Source of the DNA: a bacterium
Lineage (GTDB): Bacteria; Patescibacteriota; Minisyncoccia; JAHIHE01
Assembly (NCBI GenBank): GCA_030693205.1
Contig: JAUYBG010000022.1
Span: 1 to 44,925, forward strand
Reading direction: 5' to 3'
Length of the DNA: 44,925 nt
Part shown: piece by piece, positions 22,030 through 32,500 of the stretch
Layout: the number at the start of each line of letters is the position of its first letter
How positions within the stretch are numbered: the stretch's first letter is position 1
Notes under the pieces: generated by a model
The model's database searches: none
What the model was told of the DNA's origin: nothing
What the model saw: the letters and a program-made list of their open reading frames with translations, nothing else
Made by a program: the position numbers and the translations under genes

Positions 22030-24153
22030 ATGGAAAATAAAATATCCTCACTATTCAGCAGGATAATTGGCGGTTTTAAAATTAGAACCAAGCTTCTTTC
22101 CTTTTTTTTGATTATAATCCTGATAACTTCAGGAATTAGTATTTTAATTGTCTATTTTTTACTGAATAAAATCCTGACAAATGAGTTGTTGAACAGAGTT
22201 ACTATTGCTGCCAATAGTTTGGCGATTAACTTAACCGACCCTATTTTAATCAGCGATAAAGACAGAATTGTTGATTTGATTTTTAACGAAAAATTCTCTC
22301 GTAAAGATATTGTTTATGTAATGGTCATTGATGAGAAAAACCAAATTATCGAAAGCACTTCGAGCAAAGCACAATCAGAAACTCTTCTTCACAAAAATCT
22401 CTTATTTCCCGGAGAGAATACCCAGATTAAATCAATTCAATACGAAGTCGGGGAAGATATTTACGATATTGCCATAAGATTGGAATATAACAAAGGAATT
22501 TTAAGGACAGGCTACTATAAAAAACAAATTAATAAGGCGGTGATGGACATCATTTTATTTTTAATTCTTGGCTTACTGGTTTCTTTATCAATCGCCATAG
22601 CCCTCGTTTTTTTATTTGTCAATATAATCGTAAAGCCGATTAAAGATTTGGAAAGAATGGTTGCTGAGATCGCTGCGGGCAATTTAAAACAAAAGGTTTT
22701 AATAAAATCAAACGACGAAATCGGCCAACTGGCGGCAAGTTTCAATAATATGGCCGAAAGTTTAAAAAATACTTATGATAATTTAAAAGAAAAAGAAGAA
22801 GGATTGAAAAAAGCGAATTTTGAAGCTAAAGACAGGATCATTGAACTAAAAAAAAGCAACGATTTGCAGATAAGTGCCAAAACGGCTATGCTTAACCTGT
22901 TGGAAGACGCGCATCAAATGGAGCAAAAAATTAGAGAAAAAACAAAAAGCTTGGAAAAGAAGACGGAAGAGTTGTCGGAAAAAAATACTGAAATTTTAAA
23001 ATCACTGGAAAAAGAGAAGATTTTGGAGTATCATTTACAAAAAGAGCGTGATCATGTTGAAGCAATTGTCAATTCGGTCAATGATAGTATTTTAGTGCTG
23101 GGGATAAGTTTGAACGTGCTTCTCGTTAATGATTCTACCGAGAAAATACTGGGAAAATCAAAAAACGACTTAGTCGGAAAATATTTAGGGGATATCATAG
23201 ATATCTACAAGGATAATAAAAAGTTTTCATACAGGAATTGTTTTATTCTTAACGCGGTATTTTCAGAAAATCGCATAACGACAAAAATAGGAGAAAATTA
23301 TTCATATGTTGACAGGGACGGGGAAAAAATACCGATTGTTATGGCGGTTTCTTCTCTGCGGGGGACGGGCCGCGACCGCGGAGTTGTGCTGATGATCAGA
23401 GACATTACTAGCGAGAAAAAACTGGATGACGCGAAGATAGGTTTTATTTCCACTGCCAGCCATCAGTTGCGCACGCCGCTTACGTCGCTTCGGTGGTTCT
23501 CGGAAATGCTCTTGGAAGGGGATGCGGGCAAGATGAATAAAAACCAAAAAACTTTTCTTAACAATATTTACGAAGGCGTCGTTCGTATGATAAATCTGGT
23601 GAATCTTTTGCTGCAGATGGCGAGGGTTGAAGCCGGAAGAGTGAAGATAGAGCCGGTAGCGGTTAATTTATCCAAGATGACGGAAAGTGTCGCAACGGCT
23701 TTTAAAGCGGATCTCGAAAAGAAAAATCAAAAAGTGGTAATAAAGGCAATTCCCAAAAAAATTCCGGACATTTATATGGATTATGACGTTATTTGGCAGG
23801 TGCTTCAAAATTTGATTTCCAATGCCATAAGATATTCTCCGAAAAAAGGAGTTATTACGGTAAAAATAGAAAAAAAGGATAAATTTGTCGAGTTGTCGAT
23901 CAAAAATGAAGGAATCGGAATTCCCAAAAGCCAGCAAGAAAGGATCTTTGAAAAATTTTATCGGGCGAATAACGCCGTACAAGCGGCGCCCGAGGGGTCC
24001 GGTCTGGGATTGGCGCTGGTAAAATTATTAGTGGAAGGGTGGCGCGGAAAAGTGTGGTTTGAATCAAAAGAAGGCAAGGGCGCGACCTTCTTCATCACCA
24101 TACCGCTTAGCGGCATGGAAGCCAAAGAGGGCGAAGTGAAATTGGCGGTATAA
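22030..24153 (+). CDS. Membrane sensor histidine kinase
   Basis: A 707-residue kinase. Start at ATG 22030 is preferred to the in-frame TTG at 22018. Membrane helix 1 (about 20-45), an extracellular sensor (46-170, ending IAIRLEYNKGILRTGYYKKQ), membrane helix 2 (171-200), HAMP (200-250), a long coiled coil (250-340), one PAS (343-465 including VVLMIRDIT), HisKA with STASHQLRTPLTSLRW and His478, and HATPase with NLISNAIRYS, NEGIGIP and GSGLGLALV. The two receiver genes at 24484 and 24950 are the obvious partners. The upstream tethered binding proteins may present ligand to its outer domain. Confidence 0.93.
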   Translation: MENKISSLFSRIIGGFKIRTKLLSFFLIIILITSGISILIVYFLLNKILTNELLNRVTIAANSLAINLTDPILISDKDRIVDLIFNEKFSRKDIVYVMVIDEKNQIIESTSSKAQSETLLHKNLLFPGENTQIKSIQYEVGEDIYDIAIRLEYNKGILRTGYYKKQINKAVMDIILFLILGLLVSLSIAIALVFLFVNIIVKPIKDLERMVAEIAAGNLKQKVLIKSNDEIGQLAASFNNMAESLKNTYDNLKEKEEGLKKANFEAKDRIIELKKSNDLQISAKTAMLNLLEDAHQMEQKIREKTKSLEKKTEELSEKNTEILKSLEKEKILEYHLQKERDHVEAIVNSVNDSILVLGISLNVLLVNDSTEKILGKSKNDLVGKYLGDIIDIYKDNKKFSYRNCFILNAVFSENRITTKIGENYSYVDRDGEKIPIVMAVSSLRGTGRDRGVVLMIRDITSEKKLDDAKIGFISTASHQLRTPLTSLRWFSEMLLEGDAGKMNKNQKTFLNNIYEGVVRMINLVNLLLQMARVEAGRVKIEPVAVNLSKMTESVATAFKADLEKKNQKVVIKAIPKKIPDIYMDYDVIWQVLQNLISNAIRYSPKKGVITVKIEKKDKFVELSIKNEGIGIPKSQQERIFEKFYRANNAVQAAPEGSGLGLALVKLLVEGWRGKVWFESKEGKGATFFITIPLSGMEAKEGEVKLAV

Positions 24154-24186
24154 ATATAACTAAATAAATTTGTAAAATGCTTATTT

Positions 24187-24370
24187 GTCATTGCGAGGAG
24201 CTTGGGCGGTTGCGAGGCTTAAGCCGAAGCAAACCTGTCGAATTTCAGAAAGTCGCTTACCAAATTAGATGAACGAGATTCCTCGCTTCGCTCGGAACAG
24301 GCTCCGCAATCTATAGTCGAGACTTGAGATTGCCGCACTCTCCGCCAATCGGCGGATCGCTCGCAATGAC
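24187..24370 (+). repeat. Full palindromic repeat with GTCATTGCGAG / CTCGCAATGAC ends
   Basis: Terminal GTCATTGCGAG (24187-24197) and CTCGCAATGAC (24360-24370) frame a 184-bp element with internal palindromes such as CCGCCAATCGGCGG. It lies in the 330-bp gap after the kinase gene and contains no gene. The same ends define the element inside the U32 gene at 42385. Confidence 0.85.
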
Positions 24371-24426
24371 AGAAAATGGCTATCTCGTAATTCGCGATAA
24401 TTAAATAAATTTTAAACACACAAAAT

Positions 24427-24503
24427 CCGTTAGAAATATATAAGATATTGATTTTTAGCGGGGCAGTGTAAAAAATAAACAATATGAAAATTTCCGGCGG
24501 GTT
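24427..24503 (+). promoter_or_regulatory. Three-segment leader (A, B, A') over the start of the 24484 gene, copy 1
   Basis: A: CCGTTAGAAAT (24427-24437). B: ATTTTTAGCGGGG (24451-24463), able to pair with A through G.U wobbles. A': ATTTCCGGCGGGTT (24490-24503), inside the first codons, also able to pair with A but less well. B ends 20 nt before the ATG. No ordinary ribosome binding site is seen. Copies 2 and 3 are at 24893 and 39131. Confidence 0.6.
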
Positions 24504-24882
24504 GAAAAAAAACAAAACGGTAGTGGTAGTTGTGGAGGACGAGCCGTCTTTGCTGATGGCGATAGATTTTAAGCTTAAAAAAATCGGCTATGAGGTATTT
24601 ACGGCCGAGACCGGGGAAAAAGGCTTGGAGTTAATAAAAGAAAAAAAACCGGCTTTGATCTGGGCGGATCTTCTTTTGCCGGGAATGAATGGCATAGAAT
24701 TGCTCAGAAAAATTAAAAAAGAGCCGGAGTTGAAAAAAATACCTTTTGTCATCGTCAGCGTTTCCGCCGGCCCGGATAAAATAAAAGAAGCTTTTTCTCT
24801 CGGAGCCACGGATTATATCGTAAAAAGCAATTATCACATTGATGAAATAATAGAAAGAGTTATTAAGCTAATTAAAGTTTAA
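24484..24882 (+). CDS. Single-domain response regulator, repeat-derived N-terminus
   Basis: A 132-residue receiver protein: acidic pocket VVEDE (16-20), phospho-acceptor Asp62 in IWADLLLPGMNG, Ser/Thr position in VIVSVSAGP and Lys in YIVKSNYH. The receiver fold starts only at about residue 11; the first residues MKISGGLKKN are encoded by segment A' of the leader repeat and are shared with the products at 24950 and 39192. Asp62 is preceded by Trp-Ala instead of the usual hydrophobic pair, but the core is intact. It is probably phosphorylated by the kinase at 22030. Confidence 0.92.
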   Translation: MKISGGLKKNKTVVVVVEDEPSLLMAIDFKLKKIGYEVFTAETGEKGLELIKEKKPALIWADLLLPGMNGIELLRKIKKEPELKKIPFVIVSVSAGPDKIKEAFSLGATDYIVKSNYHIDEIIERVIKLIKV

Positions 24883-24892
24883 AAATATTTAA

Positions 24893-24969
24893 CCCGTTAG
24901 AAATACGAAAATCATTGATTTTTAATGGGGCAGCGTAAAAACAAACAATATGAAAATTTCTAACGGGTT
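24893..24969 (+). promoter_or_regulatory. Three-segment leader (A, B, A') over the start of the 24950 gene, copy 2
   Basis: A: CCCGTTAGAAAT (24893-24904). B: ATTTTTAATGGGG (24918-24930). A': ATTTCTAACGGGTT (24956-24969), a perfect complement of A within the coding start. The B to ATG distance is 19 nt. Differences between copies in B mostly keep pairing as G.U. Confidence 0.65.
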
Positions 24970-25378
24970 GGAACAAAATAACACAAATCAAAATAAAAGC
25001 GGCAAGATCGGGAAGGTCATATTATTGATCGAGGATGATGCTTTGCTGGTTAAGGCCTATGAGGCGAAGTTTAAAAAGGAGGGATTGAACGTCTGGATCA
25101 TAATGAATGGAACCGAGGCGATCAAGAGCCTGGAAAAAGATCCGCCTTCTTTGGTGCTTCTGGATCTAATGCTTCCCGGAGCCAGCGGTTTTGATGTGTT
25201 AAGAGCGATAAAAAATAATGAAAAATGGAAAAATATTCCGGTGGTTGTTTTGACGAACTTGGGGCAAAATCAGGATATTGAAAGGATAAAAGAGATCGGA
25301 GAGGTCAAGGAATATATTATAAAAGCGAATATGAAAATAAGCGATATAATTGAAAAGATCAAGAAATATTTAGCATAG
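24950..25378 (+). CDS. Single-domain response regulator, repeat-derived N-terminus
   Basis: A 142-residue receiver: LLIEDD (25-30), Asp72 in VLLDLMLPGASG, VVVLTNLGQ with the Thr switch residue, and YIIKAN with Lys. The first 20 residues (MKISNGLEQNNTNQNKSGKI) are an Asn-rich extension of which MKISNGL comes from the leader repeat. The core is more like the 12100 receiver (LLIEDD, KAYE, LTNLGQ) than like its neighbour at 24484, so the two adjacent receivers are not a recent tandem duplication. Both could be served by the 22030 kinase. Confidence 0.92.
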   Translation: MKISNGLEQNNTNQNKSGKIGKVILLIEDDALLVKAYEAKFKKEGLNVWIIMNGTEAIKSLEKDPPSLVLLDLMLPGASGFDVLRAIKNNEKWKNIPVVVLTNLGQNQDIERIKEIGEVKEYIIKANMKISDIIEKIKKYLA

Positions 25379-25417
25379 ATTATTATTTTTTTAAATGAAC
25401 TTTAGTATTGTTTTTTT

Positions 25418-25462
25418 GTCATTGCGAGAATCCGCCGGCTGGCGGAGACGAAGCAATCTCAG
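25418..25462 (+). repeat. Half copy of the GTCATTGCGAG palindromic element
   Basis: GTCATTGCGAGAATCCGCCG then GCTGGCGGAGACGAAGCAAT and CTCAG. It matches the left part of the elements at 24187 and 42385 but lacks the right end. Confidence 0.8.
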
Positions 25463-25498
25463 AAAAGGGCTATTTTGTAATTTAAAGAAAATAGAATT

Positions 25499-26488
25499 AT
25501 GTCGAAAAACAAGGAGGAATCGCAAAAAATCGAAAAGATGCACCAAAAGCAAAAAAGTGCTATAATGGCATTAATTGCTTTGGCGTTTATTTTGGCCGGA
25601 GCGAATCTTTGGACATTTTTTTATTATGTTCCGAATAAAAATAACGAGAGCGATCTCGCGGGAAAATTAAACGCCGGCAAATATAATTTTCTTGATCCGG
25701 CCAGAGGAATTTACGACAAGAAAGACTTAATAGTCAATATTCAGCCGCTTCGCGATTATCTGGGTGATAAATACGAAGCTGACCCGAATATCTCTGTTTA
25801 TTTTGAATATCTGCCCACCGGCGCGAATATTTCTGTAAGCAAAGATGCGGAATTTTATCCGGCAAGTTTGCTGAAAGTTCCGATAGCGATGGCGGCGGCA
25901 AAAAAGATCGATAAAGGGGAATGGAGATGGGATAATAAATTGGTTTTAATGGCAACCGATAAAGATGATAAATTCGGAGATTTATACAATAAACCGACTG
26001 GTTCGGTTTTTACCATAGAAGAATTAGCCAGGCGTTCTTTGATTGATTCGGACAATACGGCGCATTTCATTCTTTTGCGCAATATGGAACCTTCCGAAAT
26101 AAATGAAGTATATGCTCATATGGGGCTTGACGGTTTTTTGGAAACCGACGGGAGCATTAGCGCAAAGCGTTATTCTGTCATATTGCGCGCGCTTTACAAC
26201 TCTTCTTATTTGTCAGAAGCGAACTCGCAAAAAATTATTTCTTTTTTATCCGAAGAGCCTTTCAGGGAATATCTAGGAAGCGGCTTTCCGGAGAATATTG
26301 TTTTCGCCCATAAAATAGGGATGAATATAGACAAGAAAGTTTACATAGATTCAGGTATAATATACTTTGACAGCAGACCGTATATTTTAGTAGTAATGAC
26401 AAAATCAAAAACCGAGCAAGAGGCGAAAGAGGTTATGAAAGACATTTCGGAAAAAGTTTTTAATTATGTAAAAGAATATAAAGAGTAA
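25499..26488 (+). CDS. Class A beta-lactamase-fold serine hydrolase, membrane-anchored
   Basis: A 329-residue protein with an N-terminal membrane helix (about 20-43) and an extracellular penicillin-recognising domain. The three motifs are visible: SLLK with Ser123 and Lys126, SDN (184-186, in LIDSDNTAHF), and KIG (272-274) in place of KTG. It could be a beta-lactamase or a D,D-peptidase-like hydrolase; the Ile in the third motif and the lack of an evident Glu166 loop make classical resistance uncertain. It ends 17 bp before the giant protein gene, so cell-envelope remodelling near the surface protein is a reasonable inference. Confidence 0.85.
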   Translation: MSKNKEESQKIEKMHQKQKSAIMALIALAFILAGANLWTFFYYVPNKNNESDLAGKLNAGKYNFLDPARGIYDKKDLIVNIQPLRDYLGDKYEADPNISVYFEYLPTGANISVSKDAEFYPASLLKVPIAMAAAKKIDKGEWRWDNKLVLMATDKDDKFGDLYNKPTGSVFTIEELARRSLIDSDNTAHFILLRNMEPSEINEVYAHMGLDGFLETDGSISAKRYSVILRALYNSSYLSEANSQKIISFLSEEPFREYLGSGFPENIVFAHKIGMNIDKKVYIDSGIIYFDSRPYILVVMTKSKTEQEAKEVMKDISEKVFNYVKEYKE

Positions 26489-26505
26489 TTCTAAATATTT
26501 TATTA

Positions 26506-29500
26506 ATGATTAAAAGATTTTTAAAAATATTCAAAAATATTTTTATATTTCTGGTTATCACAGGGGTGGTTTTTTCCAATATCCCTTTTTATGCTTTGAC
26601 AGAGTTAGTCGATTCTTATGAAAAAACCAGCGGCATTGTGGATAAAGTTTGGCTATTGCAAAACGAACATCAGTCCAGAGTGGTTGATAATTTTTCATCG
26701 CTTCGCAATTTGGCGGAAAAGATGAAAGTGCGTGAAGCGCGAGCGGCAGTATCCGTTCGCAATGTGGGAGCATATGTGAGCGGCACAGCTAACTTAACGC
26801 CCGTTATTCCTGCTACCGCGGTCGCGGGTGATATGATGCTTTTGGCCTACGGCACAAAACCGTATAATGACGCCCCCACAATTAATCAAGGATGGATAAG
26901 TATCGGTTCCGCAACAGACGGCACAGTAGCGGCCGGCGTTGACGTCGGTTCAATGCAAACGAGTATTTACTATAAAGAGCATACGGGGTCAGAAACAAAT
27001 CCGACAATTACCAATGGTACAAACAATGTTTCCGGAGCTGCAATTATCGTATTTCAAAAAGGAGCGAGCGAAACATGGGAAACTCCCGTTGGCGCGGGCG
27101 GCGGAGACGCTACGGCGGGAACGGGATTTTCCGTTACCGCTTCCGCTAACCCGGGAATAACTTTGGGAGATATGCTCGTGGGTTATGCCGCTATCCGCTC
27201 TGATGCCGGCGCGCAATCGGCAATCGGTATTACCGCAACCGGATTGACGGTTGGAGCGTTCACGGAATACCCCGCATCAGATTTAATAACGACATCGGGC
27301 GGGGATATGGCGATGTCCGGCGGTTACCACTTGGTTACTGCAGGCACAGCTTCTGCCGCTCCGGTCTATGCCTCTACTTTGGCGGCTGCGCATACGGGTT
27401 CGGCTTTTATAGTGAGATTGCGAGCAACAACGCCGGCTGATACCACCCCTCCGACTCCAAACCCGATGACTTTTGCCACGCCGCCGGCAAACTTCAGCGT
27501 TAGTCAAATAGATATGACGGCGACCACGGCTACTGATGCGACTACGCCGCCAGTCAGTTATTTTTTCACTCTTGATAATTCTATTTGTGCCGCCAATGCC
27601 GGCACAGGCGGCACTTCCAGCGCGTGGCAGGCAGGAACTGCTTATAGCGATACTTTGCTTCAGCCGAACCAATGCTATGGCTATACGGTAAAAGCTCGCG
27701 ATTCGGCCGGCACCCCGAATGAAACTACCGCTTCCGGAATTTCTTCAGCTTATACTTCGGCTAATGTGCCGGGCACGCCGACTTTAAGCGGAGCAACGGT
27801 GTCAACATTGAATTTAACTAATGCCGAAAATAGCAACCCTGCTGCCAACCCGACAACCAACTTCGCCGTGCAAGTGGTTACCACTACACCCAATGATGCT
27901 ACTTGGATTAATCAATGGGTAAATGCCACTGGCAATCCTTCGGCCACGGCAGTTTGGTTAACTGATGCGCAATTGGACGCTTTGGTTTTACAAGGATTGC
28001 AAGGAAGTACTTTATATGGAGTTAAAGTAAAAGCACGAAACCAAGATACTGACGAAACCGCCTTGAGCGCGGAAGGGCAGGGGACGACATCGGCGCCTAC
28101 GCCGATAGTAACAACCACCACTACCGGCACGCAGACTGTTAATATTGATGCCGGCGCGACCGGACAATATCTTGGCGGCGCTTGGCGTTTCCAGCAAAAT
28201 TCCGGTTCAGCTGATACAATTACGGCTTTGACAATTTCCGATACAGGTACGATAAACGCTAATCTCAATGCTTCTAATGCGACACTTAGATATTCGACTG
28301 CTAATGCCGGCACTTGTTCTTACGCCGGCACGGAAACCATCGCTAAAACAGGTGTGTCTTTTGATGCTTCGGATAAAGCGGCGTTTACCGCTTTGACTTC
28401 CAGTATTCCTTTGACAATAAGCCCGAATTATACCTGTGTATATTTAATAATCGATGCGGGTGCCAATGCGGTGGGCGGAAATACGATTGAACCGCAAATT
28501 ACAGCCGCGGCTGATTTCACTCTTTCCGGCGGTTCAACCAAAGCCGGCACTTATCCGGTGGCGCTTGGAGGCATTACCACCGTTCGTCCTAATGTCACTG
28601 ATGCTACTGATTCGGCTTTGGCTGACGGCGGTAGAAATGGGGAAACGTTTACCATTACCGGCACCGGTTTTGGCACGGTTTGCGGATCAATTTCCGTGCA
28701 AGTGGCTGGCTTAGCTTTGACTTGCAACAGCGCGAACAATACGACTATTTCCGCGACTGTGCCATCAGCTCAAGTGACCACATTCGGCGGCACTGCCGCT
28801 AACGGTTTGCTGGTGACTGTGGGCGGCACGGCTGATGACGCGAGACTGACATATTATGTTTATCCGAATATTACTTCTGTTTCCGCAACTGCGACTGATG
28901 CGGCGCGAGAATTGGAAAGTATTACCTTGAACGGTACGCGATTTGATACGAATGCCAATCCCGGAACTGTTTATTTTACCGGCGGTTTTGGCTCGGTTGC
29001 GGCGTCAGTTACCACCTGGGGAGATACGGGCGTGATTGTCACTGTACCGGCGGCAATCGCCGATAATATTTACACCGGCGACATTACTTTAACTCGTGCG
29101 GCCGCTACCGGTTCAAAAACCGATTTGGCTTACGGCTCCAACACTTTTAGGATTCTGCCGAAAATCGCTTCCACTGCTCCAGTCAATCTTAAAGGCGGAC
29201 GAGGAGATACTATTTCAATCACCGGCGACCATCTTTGCCAATCCGGTGTTTGCCCTTCAGTATTCAGCGCGGCTAATAGTGTTAATTTTACCAGTGGATC
29301 AGTGACAAGCGGTTCTTCCACTTGGACCGACACTTCCATTCCTTCGATTGTAATTCCGGGCACGGCAACCGATGGAAATTTAAATATTACTTCCAATACT
29401 ACTTATACTTCCAACAATTTAACCTATGATATTAAATTCGCGCCGACTACACCGACCAATGGCGTGCCTGCCGGGCAATCAAGTATTGCTCTTAATCCGA

Positions 29501-32500
29501 CTATTAACAGTTCAGCATTTTCCGATGGTACTGACGCTGATACTCATCTTGATTCCGAATGGCAGATAGACGAAGAAGGGACATTTGTTACCCCTGAATG
29601 GAGTGAAACATTATCTAGCGCCAATGTTTCCGTTGTTGTAAATAACACGAACGGAGCATTTGCCGGACTTCTGGCCGGCCAAACTTCTCTTGTTTGCGGT
29701 AAAACATATTCTTTCAGGGAGAGGCATAAAGATAACGGCGGCGTAACTTCCCAGGAATGGTCAGGATGGGCAACCGCTTCCACGTTCAATACTATTTCCT
29801 GCGGACCGGATGCGACTTCGGTAAGTTATCAGGTCGGCGGCGATGGAGGGCGAAGCGGATACAGCGCTACTATAACAGGCGCCGGTTTTGGCACAGCGGC
29901 AGGCGGCAGTCGGGCAAATTGCGCGGGCGGCGCCGGCACCGGTTGCGTGAGATTTGTCGTCGGCGGTAATGCCACCGTGGCTGACGCTGATGTTACGGCA
30001 TGGACGGATACCTCTATCAGCTTTACTGTTAATTCTGCTCTTGCTTCTGACGGAGGCGCGCTGGCTTTGCAAGTAGTCGCCGCCGGCGTATCAGACGGCT
30101 CGCCGTTGAACTTTTATATTTATCCGACCGTCTCAAGCTATACCGCTACATTCGCCGATGGTGGTTATCAGGACGGCACGGTCACGATAAATGGCGATCA
30201 TCTCGGTTCATCCGGCGCGACGACAAATATTTCTTTTAATGGCACAAATCCCGCGAGCGTTGGCGTTTGGAATTCAACATCCATTAGCACGGTGGATACG
30301 CCGGATGCGGGTACTGATTCCGGCACGATCACTGTGACTCGAGCCAGCGATTCCAAAGCGTCAAACGCCTCGTCTGCTTTTTATATCTATCCGCAGGTTA
30401 CGGGAATTTCCGCCGCTACTTTTGCTGACGGCGGTTATCAGGATGGCACTTTTACTTTAAGCGGTAATCACTTTGGTGCCGGCGGCGTTGCAGCGAATAT
30501 TTCTATTAACGGTGTGGCTCCTTCTTCCATAGGAACTTGGGCAGTGGGCTCGGTCACTACGGTTGATATTCCCAATACTGGCACGGATTCAGGTGTGATC
30601 ACTTTGACCAATCCCGGCACTTCCAAAACTTCCAATAATTCAGCCGCATTTTATATTTATCCGCAGATTTCGAGCTATACCGCTTCCAAAGGAGATGGTG
30701 ATGTTCAGACTGCCACGATTACGATTTCCGGCAATCACTTTGGCGCCGGCGGCACGGGAGCCAATATTTCCGTCAACGGCGTGGCTCCTTCCTCTGTCGG
30801 AGTTTGGGGTGTGGGTTCGGTCACCGCGGTTGATATTCCCAATACCGGTACGGATTCAGGCGTGATCACTTTGACCAATCCCGGCACTTCCAAAACTTCC
30901 AATAACTCATCAACATTCTATATCTATCCGCAAGTCACTTCTATTTCCAATTGTGAAACTTTGGCGGCAGATGCCGCGCGTGAATACAGCGCTTCTGACG
31001 CCGCGTGTCCGGTAAGCGGACTTAAAGACGGACAGATCCATGTTAACGGCAATCACTTCGGCACGCCGGCCGGAGCGAATCCCTTGACTATTTTGGGTGT
31101 GGATACTTCCGGCTATACTTCGTGGACAACTACATTAGTAAGCACGGCGCAAGTGCCGGTTGCTATCGTTAACTCCACTTACATCGGCGACATTGTCATT
31201 AAAAGAAGCGATAACAAAACTCATGCTTATTACGGCGGAAATGTTTTCCGCATTCTGCCCAGGATCGCTTCCACTACTCCGGTTAATCTCAAAGGCGGCG
31301 GAGGCGATACCGGAGTGAGCATTGCGGGCGACCATCTTTGTCAGTCAGGCACTTGTCCGACTTTATTCAGCGCGGCCAATAGTGTTAATTTTATCGGCGG
31401 GTCAGTGACTTCCGGCTCTTCCACTTGGACCGATACATCTATTCCTTCAATTGTAATTCCCGGCACGGCAACGGATGGCGCTTTAAACATTACTTCCAAC
31501 ACTACCTATACTTCTAATAATTTAACTTATGATATTAAGTTCGCGCCAGCTACTCCGACCAATGGCGTGCCGGCCGGTCAATCAGGTGTGACTTTTAATC
31601 CGACGATCAACAGCTCGGCATTTTCCGACGGCACTGACGGCGACACTCATCTTGATTCTGAATGGCAGATTGACGAGGAAGGGACGTTTGTTACTCCTGA
31701 ATGGAGTGAAACATTATCCAGCGCCAATATCTCGGTAACGGTAAATAATACCAATGGAACATTTGCCGGACTTTTAGCCGGACAGACGGCTCTCGCTTGC
31801 AGTAAGACCTATTCTTTCCGAGAACGGCACAAAGACAATGGCGGAGTAACTTCCCAGGAATGGTCAGGGTGGGCAACCGCTTCCACGTTCAATACTGTTG
31901 CTTGCGGACCGAACGCGACTTCAATTTCCAATTCAACGGAAGGCACGCTTACCGACGGCGGCAGGATCAGCCAGACAATTGTTATTACCGGCACTGATTT
32001 TATCGGTGTTACAGCCGGAAATCGCGCTACTTGCGCGGGCGGCGCCGGCACCGGTTGTGTGAAGATCGGCGGCACTGGCGGACAGATCATTGCTGACGCA
32101 AAAGTGACTGCCTGGGGCGCCACCTCAATTACTATTCAATTATCTTTGACCGATCTGACTACGACTTATGGCGGCGCGACGACGAATGGTCTAATGGTCT
32201 ATGTTGCCGGCGTTTCCGATTCCGACGGCCTGACGTTTTATATTTATCCCGATATCACTTCTCTGACCGCGCCGCTGGGCGCAAATACCGGCGCCAGAGA
32301 ATACGCGTCTGGCGATACCGATGGAGTTTTCACTATTATCGGAAATAAATTCGGCACCGGACCGACCAGCGGTTCGGCCGTGATCGTCGGCGGGACAGTT
32401 GCGACTTTTGTGGCTGATGGCACTTGTGATGCCGCGGACGGCTGGGCGGAAACCTGTATAAAAGTTCAAGTACCGACAAGCATTTCCGACAGCACTGATT

